This document shows, piece after piece, positions 11,215 to 21,913 of a DNA stretch of 64,000 bases. A program made the position numbers and the translations under genes. This DNA is from Anisodus tanguticus (Eukaryota > Streptophyta > Magnoliopsida > Solanales > Solanaceae), in NCBI GenBank assembly GCA_034509755.1, contig CM067555.1, positions 2,054,142 to 2,118,141 on the forward strand, in the 5' to 3' direction. Numbering within the stretch: position 1 is the first letter of the stretch; every line of letters starts with the position of its first letter. The notes below the pieces were generated by a model. It had not been told where the DNA came from. It was given only the letters and a program-made list of their open reading frames with translations, and ran no database searches.

Positions 11215-11560
11215 TGTGATAGCGCGCAACTACTTACTAGCTTTCTACTCTAATTCGTGTCCTTCGTAATCTCATATTTAAGGTCATGTCCTCGGTAAGC
11301 TGGAACTGCACCATGTCCTGTCTAATCACATTTTCCCGATACTTCTTCGGTCTACCTCTACATCTCCTGAAACTGTCCATAACCAACCTCTCACGCCTTC
11401 GCACTGGGGAATCCGTGCATCTCCTCTTCACATGTCCGAACCATCTCAACCTTGCTTTCCACGTCTTGTCTTCCACAAAGGTCACTCACAGCTTGTCCCG
11501 GATATCTTGCTTTCTAATCTTATCTCTCATAGTATGCCTACACATTTACCAATGTGATGT
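11215..11560 (-). pseudogene. LINE (RTE-like) reverse transcriptase C-terminus
   Basis: On the minus strand the open frame 11237-11485 carries the C-terminal signature of plant RTE-type LINE polyproteins: RLRWFGHVKRR, then SPVRRRERL, RGRPKKYRENVIRQDM, and an end near LRRTRIRVES. Similarity continues upstream (RDKIRKQDIRDKL) through a stop. Only the last ~100 residues remain, so this is a heavily truncated copy. It belongs to no nearby gene. Confidence 0.8.
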
Positions 11561-12013
11561 TTTCCCTTTTTTTGTTAAAAAAATAACACTTTCAAATTTG
11601 AAAATAATTAATTTTACACTTTTCATTTTATCTTTAATAAAAACTTTTATAACCACACAAATAATATAAATGTATAACCATTTATAGTATATTTAAAATC
11701 ATAAAATTCTAAAATTATTTATTTATTTCTAAAATTTCGTTCCGATTTAAATTATGTAAAATAAGTTGACCGGAATGAGCATTACTATTCATCATGATTT
11801 GCTAGCAACAGTTAGTGCAGTACGAGGGAAGTACATAACAACTCACAAGTCCTTTTCTTTCTTAAAAGAATCAAAACAATAAATTTTGCTAGATCTTTTA
11901 TTTAGTTTGAGTGAGTTCATTGATTTTGAAACAAGATAAAATTATGCAGATTCAAATGTCAACTAAAAATAAATAATATTTATTATTCAAATGTTCAGAT
12001 TTAGAGATAACAT

Positions 12014-12016
<3 letters not shown>

Positions 12017-12064
<48 letters not shown>
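12017..12064. repeat. (TA)n microsatellite
   Basis: An uninterrupted run of about 24 TA dinucleotides. Confidence 0.95.
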
Positions 12065-12068
<4 letters not shown>

Positions 12069-12584
12069 AAATAAAAACAAATAAGGCCTGAAACTAATTG
12101 GTGCCGACCTCATTATAAATTAGCTTATCACAATGCAAAACCTAATATGAGAGGCGAATTAAAAATTTAATTTTGGTGAATTTTCATAACGACCTCAATA
12201 TTTTTTGGTAGAATAGATAAAATATATTATATGACTATTATGCATCATACAAAAGGATCATGATCACTATAGTGAGTTTGTCGTGTGGTAGCCATTAGTT
12301 ACAACTTACAACGGTACTATCCGAAATTTTCCTATCAAAGTAGTTCCTAACATATCTGTTATATAAGCTTCATAAACAAACACCCGAAGAACTGCTAAAT
12401 ATATTATTATGATATCATATAAAACGAACTCAAGTTATTATACAATAATAACTATGATCAAAATTAAATACTTATGATTCTTTTAATACATATATAAAAA
12501 TATAGAGAAAAACTATATACGTTGAGATTTCTAGTAAAGTAACCACAACTCAGTACACAATTGCTCTAAATGGGGGATTACATG

Positions 12585-12926
12585 GCAACATAATTGGGAA
12601 AAGGGGCCTAAGGCAGGATGAATTGGGTGGCTGAGCAAGTAGGGTTTGAATACCATACCAAGTGCAGAAGTATGAAGTTGAATCACCTCTGCTTTACTGA
12701 TGATATGCTTATCTTCAGCAAAGGAGAATTCACCCCAGTGGTGCTAATGCTAAGGGGTATGCAAACATTCTCAGTAGCATCAGGGCTCACTACTAACAAT
12801 GCAAAATCTATCATCTTCACTGCTAATATGCCTACACAAATGGTGAATGATTTATATGAACTGACTGGATATACAAAGGGTAAACTGCCATTCAGATATC
12901 TGGGGGTGCCCATTTCATCTAATTGA
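12585..12926 (+). pseudogene. non-LTR retrotransposon reverse transcriptase fragment
   Basis: The + strand frame 12618-12926 shows the reverse transcriptase active-site region of plant L1-like elements: LNHLCFTDDMLIFSKGE (FTDD in place of the usual F/YADD), then FSVASGLTTNNAKS and LPFRYLGVPISS. It is a piece of about 100 codons with no endonuclease or remaining palm domain, so a dead fragment. It is distinct in clade and strand from the LINE piece at 11215-11560. The rest of 11560-12585 is AT-rich with no other feature. Confidence 0.75.
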
Positions 12927-13067
12927 AATCGAGTTATTCCATCCAAATAAGGGTATAAGTGTAAAGTTTGAAGACGACATTTTTATTCACAATTGCTAAC
13001 GAAAGGTAATATTAGATAATAAAATAAAGTAGATGAGTATTTTTTTGACCATTTTCCCTAAAAAAAA

Positions 13068-14283
13068 AAAAAAGGTGTAGTAGTTCTTAATAAACTTACC
13101 TATATAGGTGGATTAGAATAGATTTGCAAAAATACATTCCAAAAAGGTGTTACAAAAATTATTGATAAAAGGAAAGAAAAGAGATTACATCATATGCAAG
13201 TCATTAATTAGATCACAACAATTGTCATTATTTTTGCTATAAAAAACCCTAAACCACGAACACTTTCATTCATCAATCATTTAATACACTTTGTTTTCAT
13301 AGAGAGAAGAAGAGAGGATAGAAGTAATCAAGTAAGATAGCAAATGCAAATTGCTTTTGATATGAGGAAAATACCAAAGGTGCTTTCATTGTTTGATTTT
13401 CTTTTCTTAACTTTGATTTATGAACTTGAATTTGAGTGTTTTTTTTTTAATTTTCAATTCTTCCATATTTAGTAGTTAAAATATTTTAAAAAGTATTTTG
13501 TTTAAAAATAAAGTTTCTTAAAAATCAGAAAAATGACTTTTCAGTATAATAGGAAAAACCAATTCCGTAAAGAAAAGAGATCTTTGCCAATTTTCTGGGT
13601 GACTCATTGAGTGACAAAAGTATTCGTCATTAATTTTTATTTTTTTGTAGCGTAAGGAGAATGTCGATGACGCCGAATCATAAATTCATATTGTATCATC
13701 AGTTCATCAATATTGAATCAATGAATTACCAAGTTATATTCCTTTCTTGGCTTTTAGAATCTTGTAACCCTAGATTTCTCTAGAATTGGTAGAAAAAAAC
13801 TGAAAAATATTGATGAACAGTCTGTCGATAAGCGAGCCTATAGTTCAACTGAATCCAGATCAAGTACTTCCAACTCAACGGTTCATACAACAATGAATTC
13901 CATACACGAAAGTCACGATGGTGATGCCGACACAACATTATCAACTTCAGGTTCAAGTGAAGGTGAAAAAGACTTACTTATGGATCTTGTAAATGTGATA
14001 ATAGTTGTAGGAACTATTACAGGCGTCAATCGCTAGGCAATCAGGGAAAATTCAAATGAATTTTGTCAAGTATGAAAAAAAAATCTGACGAATCAATACT
14101 GTTGATTGCTTTTACAGTGCTATGTGAATTGTTATTTTCCCCCTTTTAATTCAATGTCAACATAATGGCAAATTCATTTTCTCCCGTTCTTGTAAGATTA
14201 CTAGACATGATAGTAATCTTGATATAATGTTATTAGCTATAATGGTTATGACTTATTTATGTGAAGTTCATCCTCGTTACTCT
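13068..14283 (+). repeat. left arm of long inverted repeat, with gene-like exons
   Basis: This ~1.2 kb arm matches, in reverse complement, 14374-14429 plus 22154-23297 (interrupted there by a copia element). Landmarks shared by both arms are CTTACCTATATAGGTG near the outer end, a GAAAGCACCTTTG-type word, YHQFINIE-MNYQV-FLSWLLESCNP in one frame, and a Ser-rich frame with NS-VHTT-SSIHESHDGD and STSGSSEGEKD. Innermost, 25 bases (14251-14275) pair perfectly with 14386-14410. The arms look about 80% alike by eye. The gene-like content in each arm suggests an inverted duplication of a spliced gene or a foldback transposon carrying one. Confidence 0.8.
13830..14040 (+). pseudogene. unidentified Ser-rich gene fragment (left copy)
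   Basis: One frame reads through IDEQSVDKRAYSSTESRSST, then STVHTTMNSIHESHDGDADT, STSGSSEGEKDL. Compared with the copy in the other arm it shifts frame after GEKD, so it is probably broken. An upstream block (13660-13760) in another frame (QFINIESMNYQVIFLSWLLE) is also shared, and GT/AG-like boundaries exist near 13380 and 13650. The protein family is not recognised; it is low-complexity and Ser/Asp/Glu-rich. Confidence 0.45.
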
Positions 14284-14385
14284 GCCTAACTAGTCGGTTC
14301 ATGATGCAGTCCTTGCCCTTTGTCAAACCATTTCAGCATACATGTGCATGAATTGCATCATGGCCGACAAAGTAGATCAAAGAGT
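14276..14385. other. loop of the inverted repeat, with small inner stem
   Basis: This 110-bp spacer sits between the two arms. It contains a further imperfect stem: GTCGGTTCATGATGCAG at about 14302 against CTGCATCATGGCCGAC-like sequence at about 14355-14370 (strictly TTGCATCATGGCCGAC). It matches no plant microRNA that I know. Confidence 0.6.
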
Positions 14386-14429
14386 GAGGATGAACTTCAC
14401 ATAAATAAGTTATTGTCATGATAGCTAAT
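14374..14429 (-). repeat. right arm of inverted repeat, inner part
   Basis: GAGGATGAACTTCACATAAA and onward is the complement of the end of the left arm. The arm then continues at 22154 across the copia insertion, whose 5-bp target duplication CTAAT is at 14425-14429 and 22154-22158. Confidence 0.85.
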
Positions 14430-14669
14430 GGTAAGAATTCTAGGGTAAGTAGAATATTTTCCTCACTTTATTCATCTTTCAAAGGTCCAATATATATACA
14501 ATATACATCAATTAGGAAGAGTCAATCATGCCTAATCTTCCTAATCAATTCCTAATAATCTTCTACCTAATTTACATAATATTCCTAATTAACATTGTAC
14601 TACCTACCATATATAATATGATACTACATTAATACAAAATCATAATATTAATAACATAATATTCTAACA
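14430..14669 (-). repeat. 3' LTR of copia element 1
   Basis: This 240-bp copy is near-identical to 21914-22153. On the minus strand it starts TGTTAGAATATTATG; the last base pair of the TG..CA ends is changed here (GG in place of TG on +). Confidence 0.93.
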
Positions 14670-14734
14670 CTCCTCCGCAGTCGAAGCTGGAGGGCGGTGA
14701 ATGCTGAGACTGTCCCTAAAATCTTCAAATAATA

Positions 14735-15345
14735 TCAGCGGAAGCCTTTTGTGAAGATATCTGCGATTTGATGTCGCGTTGGGACATGCAGCACCCGAAC
14801 CTGTCCGCGAACCACCTTCTCACGTACAAAGTGAATATCTAACTCAATATGTTTAGTGCGTTGATGGTGGATGGGATTCCCTGAGAGGTAGATTGCACTA
14901 ATATTATCACAATATACTATTGTTGCAGTCGGAATAGGGCAATGAAGTTCAAGTAATAGGTTCTGAATCCAACATGAGTCAGATACAACATTGGTCACAG
15001 CACGATATTCTGCTTCAGCACTTGAGTGTGATACCGTGGCCTACCTTTTTTAGGACCATGAGATTAAATTGTCACCAAGGAAGACGCAATATCCGGAGGT
15101 GGATCGTCTTGTATCCGGACAGCCTGCTCACTCTGCATCAATGTAAGTAACAAGTTTGGAAATAGAGGACGGGTATAGATGCAATCCATACTCCAGAGTG
15201 CCCTGAATATATCGCACAATGTGTTTCAGAGCATGCATATGTTCTTCCATTGGATTATGCATGAATAGACACACTTGTTGCACTGCATAGGTAATATCTG
15301 GCCTGGTGAATGTGAGATATTGTAAAGCTCCTGCTAGGCTGTGGT
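14735..15345 (-). pseudogene. copia element 1 RNase H
   Basis: Minus-strand frames show the copia RNase H order: a YLTFTRPDITYAVQ-like start, the SSAEAEYRAV-type motif near 15020 next to a frame break, then VYCDNISAIYLSGNP, RTKHIELDIHFVREKV and HQIADIFTKGF at the C-terminus. It is separated from the reverse transcriptase by the nested solo LTR, whose 5-bp target duplication GGTAT falls exactly at the gap. Confidence 0.85.
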
Positions 15346-15347
15346 AT

Positions 15348-18132
15348 TGTTACACCTCGTAAGATTAAGACGATAATTAAGAACGTCATTAAAAAAGCAA
15401 GATTCGGGTATTGAATATAAGGAACGCTTACATATGTTAATACGGGAAATTAATGTATAAACGGATGTTATCCTGAAATAATTTTTCTTTAGTGCTATAC
15501 ACGTGACGACGAGAATTAATCCTAGTAGTTGAATTTATTCCAATGGAGTTATGGACTAGTATTGTATTAAAAAAATTATGACATTGAGGATACGAGGCTT
15601 ATGAAATTCTCGGGAATTAAAAGAAGTGGGTTTGAGATTTACTAATTGAAGAACTTGGGGGCCAAAGTGTAAGAAGGAAAATCAGATTTTTTGGTTATAA
15701 ACTTACATTACCTCTTCATCTTCTTCTACACTTAACAAAAACAAAAAAACCAAACTCTCCTCTCATTCTCTCCTCTACACTAATCCGAAAATCACCCTCC
15801 ACCCATAACCAAAATTAAGGTTGTTATCTTCTCTTCCTAGACTACATTTTTCACCAAAAATTAGAAGCAAAACAACACCAAAAACAGTGGCAAAACAGCC
15901 ACTGCTTGGGCCGAAAACTGCCCAGAAAATTAGGATTTTTGGGATGAAATTTTGAAAGAAAAATGTGTAGGGATGATGGCTTAACATTGTAGAACACTTG
16001 CATGTCAATTGGAGTTGAATAAGTGAACAAAAAGGAGGAGAAAAATTACAAAACAGTGGGGAATCTTCGGACAAACAGTGGCAGAAATTTGCGGACTGTT
16101 TTGACGAATTTGAGGTATAAAAATTCTTCTTTCTATGATATAATTAGAATGCATGTTGTTGGAATTAAGGTAATGAATTTGTGTTAAGGAAGAATTGGAA
16201 TTTAAGCATTGCATGTGACCATTTTTGGCTAGTTGCCAATTTGGGACAGATTTTGGTGTTGTTGGATTCGTTGGTTATTTTGGTTATTATTATCACTAAT
16301 TGCATGATGAAATTGAAAGGAAACATGGAGATTTAGTTGGAATTAGTTACATGGAAGTATTAAAATCCGAAATTTGGGTTATAGGAATTAAGATAAGAGT
16401 TATGAAATTATGACATGTTGTGGCCAAGAACTTGCATGAAATTGTTGGACATGTTGTGATGTATATGGACTATTTTAGGGACTGTTTTGTGGTGTTGTAA
16501 TTCTGAAAATTTAGTCACCATTATGCATGTTTAAGTGTGGTAATTGCTAAGGTAAGTCCTAAAGGAATAAGGGTGTGGAAAGGCATAGAAAGGCTTCACA
16601 TTCTACCCTCGTTGTTGTTGGAACATGGGCTGTTTTGTGGGCTGTTTTTAAGGTGGATTAAGAGGCTAAATTTACATGAGAAGTGGGTGTGTAAATTCCC
16701 TTTATTGTTGTTTTGGTTGTGCCCTTAAATGGTGCTTGTTTATTGATGTTATTAGCCTCGTTTGGAAGTTGTGGAAACATGTATAAACAGGGGAAGTGCT
16801 GCCCAAATTTTTATAAAATAAGAAGTCGTTATTCGATATAAGTATGCTAGCGACCATAGAATTGACGAACGTATTACCATTATTATAGGTTGAAGTTCTA
16901 AATCGAGACGTACTCTAATATAGAGTTGATTAGTTCGTCTAAGAGGTATGTGAACTATTCCTTCTTTCTTTGGCATGATTTTTATTTAATGAGGGTACGG
17001 CGGACGTACTTGATTCTTATACAGTTTAATTCCTAAAGAGGATTGTTATGAGAAGTGCCTATGATTTTTCAGCAAAGAGTTTATTATGACATTATTACAA
17101 TGATTTCATTGAGAGTCAGATGATAATTTTTACTTGCATATGGTTACTCACGATATCTACTCGTGCTAAGTGTTACTACTTCACCTCACCGAGTCCCGGC
17201 CGGGTTACGACTCGTGCACAGCCTTGCATTGTTCACCGAGACCCTCACTAGAGGGCCGAGTTCATAGGATGGATCCATAGATGAGAGATGACTTTACCGA
17301 GTCCCAGTATGGTCCGGGTTATGATATGATTCCACCGAGTCCCGCACTAGTGGGCCGGGTTACGTTACAGATGTATATATATGTATATGGACAGACACTC
17401 ATGTTTTCTTGACTTGACTCTCATTTTTATAAGGCAACTGACTTTTATTGTTTATGGCACAGTTGGATTTGGATCCTGACTTTTATACTGATCTCATGTT
17501 TCTGTTGGCTACTTATGATCTAATATGCAGTATTTCATGTTTACTTACTCAGTACATTATTTCGTACTGACCCCCCTTTCCTCGGGGGGCTGCGTTCATG
17601 CCCGCAGGTACAGGTGCTCAGTTTGGTGATCCTCCGGTTTAGGTCCCTACTCAGCAGGTTGGGAAGCTCCTTTGATCCAGAGCTTTGTCATTTTGGTACT
17701 GAACCTCTTTTAGACTTATGTTTGTATTTAGGGGCACGACGGGGCCCTGTCCCGTCATATGTCGTTGTTCTTCTTATAGAGGTCTGTAGACAGTGGTGAG
17801 TTGTACTTATGTAAGGGTTATAACTCTGTTTTGGTCAGCCATATCATTGTACTCTATGTTGGGGGTGTTCCCGTGTATATGTTATATTATCTGTTGGCAG
17901 CCTTGTCGGCTTGCCTATATAATGTGTTGGCTAGTTGTGACTCCTCAGGAGGCAGGTACATTCGGGGGTAAAGGCAGCCTTGTCGGCTCGCCTACCCTGG
18001 CATATATTGATATTGCAGCGTTATGCTGCCGAATTTCAGACTTATTAAGTGTGAGTTGGATTATGTGTGACAGGTTACTGTAATGACGTCATTAGGGCGG
18101 TTAGTCGCGGCCCGTCGGGTCGGGTCGTGACA
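15348..18132 (+). mobile_element. solo LTR of a Ty3/gypsy (chromovirus-like) element, nested
   Basis: This 2785-bp block starts TGTTACACCTCG and ends GGGTCGTGACA, and is flanked by GGTAT at 15343-15347 and 18133-18137. It holds no gag-pol, as expected of a solo LTR left by recombination between two LTRs. It contains the phrase CTGCGTTCATGCCCGCAGGT near 17588 and tandem CACCGAGTCCC..GGCCGGGTTA motifs near 17190-17360, which I associate with large Solanaceae Tekay/Del-type LTRs. Open frames inside (15775-16214 minus, 16537-16728 and 17614-18083 plus) have no protein-family features and are treated as LTR sequence. Confidence 0.88.
17185..17365 (+). repeat. CCGAGTCCC..GGCCGGGTTA repeats inside solo LTR
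   Basis: Four spaced copies of a C/G-rich module: ACCGAGTCCCGGCCGGGTTA, ACCGAGACCCTC..GGGCCGAGTT, ACCGAGTCCCAGTATGGTCC, and ACCGAGTCCCGCACTAGTGG. Each can form a short stem (GAGTCCC/GGGCC-type). They are probably an LTR-internal minisatellite. Confidence 0.7.
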
Positions 18133-18137
18133 GGTAT

Positions 18138-19507
18138 AACGTTGGATCAGCAAAACGTTTGCTAGAGATGGCACTCAATTTTGACTTTGTGTCGACCGGA
18201 GTTGCCGAAGGTTTGCAGAAAGCCATCCCAGCTCGTTCCACGATTTCTGATGCATACTTCTTCTGGGAGAGAAATAATCCACCTGTATGTCGGGTCACAG
18301 CAATCCCTAGAAAGTAGTGGAGTGGGCCAAGATCTTTCATAGCAAATTCAGAACTAAGCTGTGATATGATATTCTTGCAAAGAGAGTCTGAAGATGCTGT
18401 TAGAATAATATCATCCACATATAGAAGAAGATAAGCAGTATGATTACCCTGACGATATATAAACATGGAATTATCTGAACGGCTGTGCGAGAAACCCATG
18501 CGTGACACAAAATCTGCAAATCGTGTATACCAAGCCCTGAGGGCCTGCTTGAGGCCATTTAAGGATTTGTTGAGCAAACACACATGGTTGGGATATTTAG
18601 GATCCCTGTATCCCAATGGTTGGTGCATGTAAACAGTCTCATTAAGATGTCCATGAAGGAAGGCATTTTTGACATCTAATTGATGAAGTGACCATCCTTT
18701 TGAGAGAGACAGGCTGAGAATTGTTCTAATTGTTGCAGGTTTGACCACTGGACTGAATATTTCCCCGCAATCTACACCAACCTGCTGTGTCTTTCCATCA
18801 CCTACAAGACGGGCTTTATGCCGCTCAAAAGTTCCATCGGATTTTTCTTTATGGCTGAAAATCCACATAGATCGAATTATATTAGCATTAGATGGACGAG
18901 GTACTAAATCCCATGTCCTATTTGTAATTAGAGCATGATATTCATCATCCATGGCCATTTTCCAATTCGGATCTTTTAGAGCAGATACTGGATTACGAGG
19001 CAAGGGTGATTTTGAGACCTGGGTGTGAAGGTTATATTTTGCATTGGATTTGACAATCCCATGTTGACTACGAGTGATTGGATGGGTTGTTGGGCCAGTG
19101 GACTGGACGCCCCTGACCGAAGAGTGAGAAACCGAGGGGCCAGTGGGCTGCACTGACGGAGTTTGAATTGGGCGCGTTGGGGCTGCCTGGCCTAATGGGC
19201 CTGAATTACGGTGTTCAACACTAGTAATAGGTACCGGGCTGTGAAAAAAATGTGTTAGATACGAGAGCTTATCATCATCCAAAAAATCATAGTTAGGGGT
19301 CCCGGTGGCATGTAACTTAGCAAAAGGAAATATTATTTCATCAAAGATTACATGACGACTTATAAAGATTCTTTTGGAAGAAATGTCGTAACATTGGTAA
19401 CCGCGATGATGAGTAGGGTATCCTAAGAACACACATGGAGTAGACCGGGCTTGACGTTTTGTGATTGTGGTGGATGGAAAGAGAGGGTAGCAAAGACAAC
19501 CAAACAC
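18138..19507 (-). pseudogene. copia element 1 integrase end and reverse transcriptase
   Basis: A 460-codon open frame on minus. It begins in the integrase C-terminus (FGCLCYPLFPS, then FLGYPTHHRGYQC and RHVIFDEIIFPF). It continues into the copia reverse transcriptase: MDDEYHALITNRTWDLVP, KARLVGDGKTQQVGVD, WSLHQLDVKNAFLHGHL and the active site LLLYVDDIILTASS, with DLGPLHYFLGI following. YVDD is intact. The frame runs into the nested solo LTR at 18132. The RT domain is well preserved while neighbouring domains carry breaks. Confidence 0.9.
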
Positions 19508-20190
19508 TCGTAAGTGATGATGTGGGCTCTCGTAGGTAAATCATTTTTAGGGGAGCTTGGTATGATAGATTTTTCTGAGGAAGGATATTCAAGAGATATG
19601 TTGCCATTTGGAGTGTATGATGCCAAAATGCAAGGGGAAGAGAAGCATGAGAAAGAGATGTTCTAACAATATTGTTAATGGTTCTAATTTTACGTTCTGC
19701 CGTCCCATTTTGTGATGAAGTATGAGGACAAGAAAAATGAAACTGAAGACCATTTGTTTTGAAAAAATCCCAAAACAGTTTATTGTCAAACTCCCCCCCC
19801 CCCATTGTCACATTGTATATTTTTGATATCACGTTCAAATTGAGTTCGGATAAATGCTCTAAAAGTGAGAAACATGGAAAACACTTATGATTTTTTCGAT
19901 AAAGGGAATGTCCACAAATAATTAGAGTAGTCATCAAGTATAAGCAAATAATATCTATGACCAGAGGAACTCAAAACAGGGGATGTCCAAATATCACAAT
20001 GTAAAATATCAAATGGCAAAAGAGTGCATGAAGTAGAGAAAATAAAAGGCAACTTAACATGTTTACCAAGTGTGCAAGACTGACACTTATTTAGAGTCTG
20101 TATCTGGGTACAAGAAATAAAATTATTTTGTTTAAGAGAAGCCAAAATAGACTCTCCCGGATGTCTCAAACGTTGGTGACAAGGCAGCAA
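19341..20190 (-). pseudogene. copia element 1 integrase (frameshifted)
   Basis: Minus-strand frames 20190-19885 and 19937-19341 cover the integrase zinc-binding region (HQRLRHPGES ... CQSCTLGKHVKLPF) and the catalytic core. Acidic residues are visible in FDILHCDIWTSP and LILDDYSNYLWTF, and the glutamate in the NGTAERKIRTINN block. A frameshift falls near a C run (about 11-13 C at 19791-19803), where GGGEFDNK should follow a CDN motif. Another change of frame lies near 19900. Confidence 0.85.
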
Positions 20191-20326
20191 AAACAGAAGG
20201 AAACTTGGATTGTTGGGTTGACGGATTTATTGGATAGAGCTCGCCCTTGCTATCACATCTCATGAGAAGCTTCCCCGTCTGAAAATCATGCACGAAAAAA
20301 CCATAGGGGTCAAACCGGATAGATAC

Positions 20327-20605
20327 TCAATTATCAGTTGTAAACTTTCTAACAGAAACCAAGTTTTTGATTAATTTGGGAGCATGAAGGACATTCTTTA
20401 AAATTAGGGGTGGGTTTGGCGGTAACAATTTGCTAGAACCATAACCTTTTATTGGAATTGAATGGTCATTTCCGACAATTATTCCATTATCATTGCTCAA
20501 ATTAAAATAGGACGAGAGATTACCTTGAGAGGACGTCATATGTGACGTCGCTCCGGAGTCCATATACCAATTTGAATCCGGTGGATTAAGTCCAAGAGTG
20601 TGCAT
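20327..20605 (-). pseudogene. copia element 1 aspartic protease
   Basis: Minus frame with WYMDSGATSHMTSSQGN (active-site DSGA intact), then GIIVGNDHSIPIKGYG and LKNVLHAPKLIKNLVSV. It lies directly downstream of gag in the element and is in a different frame from it. Confidence 0.88.
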
Positions 20606-20903
20606 GGCGGACTAAATTTTCGTGCGGTAGGCCCCTGTTGAATGGGCCTCATGCCACTGGGTCGGCTGAGGCCCACTGCTACTGCCTGGGGAAACAGACC
20701 CAGCGAAATGGGCTTGTTCTTGCGCGCCGCTTGCCGATTATTTGGGCCCTTGTTTTTCTTTGGCCGGCCGGTGGGCCTTAGGGGCTGCCTAGCCCAATTG
20801 ACTGTTGGGACTGGGCTGGGTGGTGCAGCCCAAGTCCACCGCTGCCGGCCGGCCGCTTTGCTACCACTTCGTCCGCCGCCTCGCCGCCCCCGCTGCGTCG
20901 CCA

Positions 20904-21830
20904 CTATCCGCCGCCCCTGCCAGGCTGCTGCTGCCATTGTCCACCATCGTAGTTGGTGGTGCCGCCATTACCGTCGCCACCGAAATTTCGGTGGCCTCCA
21001 CCTTTGTTATTTCCACGATTTCCACCCTTATTTTTATTGTTATGACGTCCTTTTTGTCCCTTATTTTGTTGTGAAGGGTCAAAAAAATTACTATCATGTG
21101 AAGGAGTGACAATCATAGCGGAATTTGAAGTAGTTGAGGCCTTTTTCACCAAGCCCGACTCTTCAAGAACAAGCATGGACCTTGCTTGATAAAATTGTGG
21201 TAGAGGATTACTTTGACGAATGAGAGTTCTCACGCCGCTATACGCTTCGGTGAGACCGGCGACCAATTGTAAGACTAACCGGTTATTAGTAACCGGTGAA
21301 CCAACGTTTCGTAGTTGATCGGCCAACACTTTGAGGCGTTGACAATATGTAGAAACATTAGGGAAATCTGTCATGTCAATGGTTGAGAACTCCTGTTCCA
21401 ATGAAACATCGCGAGAGTTTTGGTTATCCTGAAATATATCTCGCAAACGTTCCCATGCCGCCATGGCTGTGGAATCCGGTTCCATTATCGTATGCAACAA
21501 GTCTGTGGAGATTGTCGCATAAATCCAACCAAGGACTGTGGCATCAAGTGTATCCCACAATTCCTTGTCTGCATCGTTTGTTATGTATTTCCCTTTACCA
21601 TCTTTTGGAGGAATTATATGATGAAGAACTTTGTGAGCACGACAACATATTTTGAATAATTCTGCCCACGTCGCATAATGAACGGTTTCCATTTCTAGTT
21701 TGATGGAAACATGTGTTTTGATGTTTGAGACAGCTAGGGCAGGGTGAAAAGATGATTTTGATTCAGACATACTAGGTGATGAAGAATAATCAATAATGGA
21801 GTAGAAAAAAGTAATGAAATTTTCGGCCAC
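20904..21830 (-). CDS. copia element 1 Gag (UBN2/retrotran_gag type)
   Basis: This 308-codon minus frame begins about 80 bases inside the 5' LTR and primer-binding site. It has the plant copia capsid pattern: YATWAELFKICCRAHKVLHH, DKELWDTLDATVLGWIYATI, AWERLRDIFQDNQNSRDVSL, VSTYCQRLKVLADQLRNVG and NNRLVLQLVAGLTEAYSGV. The C-terminal tail is Gly/Asn/Arg/His-rich and no CCHC zinc knuckle is seen in this frame. RNA binding may rely on the basic Gly-rich tail, or the knuckle may lie in another frame beyond a break. The strongly GC-rich part at 20640-20990 encodes this tail, so the open frames on + there are shadows. Confidence 0.82.
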   Translation of the reverse strand: MAENFITFFYSIIDYSSSPSMSESKSSFHPALAVSNIKTHVSIKLEMETVHYATWAELFKICCRAHKVLHHIIPPKDGKGKYITNDADKELWDTLDATVLGWIYATISTDLLHTIMEPDSTAMAAWERLRDIFQDNQNSRDVSLEQEFSTIDMTDFPNVSTYCQRLKVLADQLRNVGSPVTNNRLVLQLVAGLTEAYSGVRTLIRQSNPLPQFYQARSMLVLEESGLVKKASTTSNSAMIVTPSHDSNFFDPSQQNKGQKGRHNNKNKGGNRGNNKGGGHRNFGGDGNGGTTNYDGGQWQQQPGRGGG

Positions 21831-21913
21831 TAGGGTTTACTAGGGAGGAAGATGGCCAAAAATTTGGAAGAAATTAAACTAATTTTGGATCTTTCCTTAA
21901 CCTCTTGATACCA

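Noticed and set aside
12618..12926. Intact host gene
   Set aside because: The FTDDMLIF motif identifies a non-LTR reverse transcriptase fragment; too short to be functional.
14300..14372. Known microRNA in the loop stem
   Set aside because: Compared from memory with common plant microRNAs; no match, so not annotated as one.
15775..16214. Minus frames of 99 and 69 codons
   Set aside because: Inside the gypsy solo LTR, with no family features.
17614..18083. Plus frames of 61 and 96 codons
   Set aside because: Inside the same solo LTR; the composition follows LTR motifs.
20642..21109. 155-codon plus-strand frame in a GC-rich stretch
   Set aside because: Antisense to the Gly-rich gag tail of copia element 1, which explains both GC content and openness.
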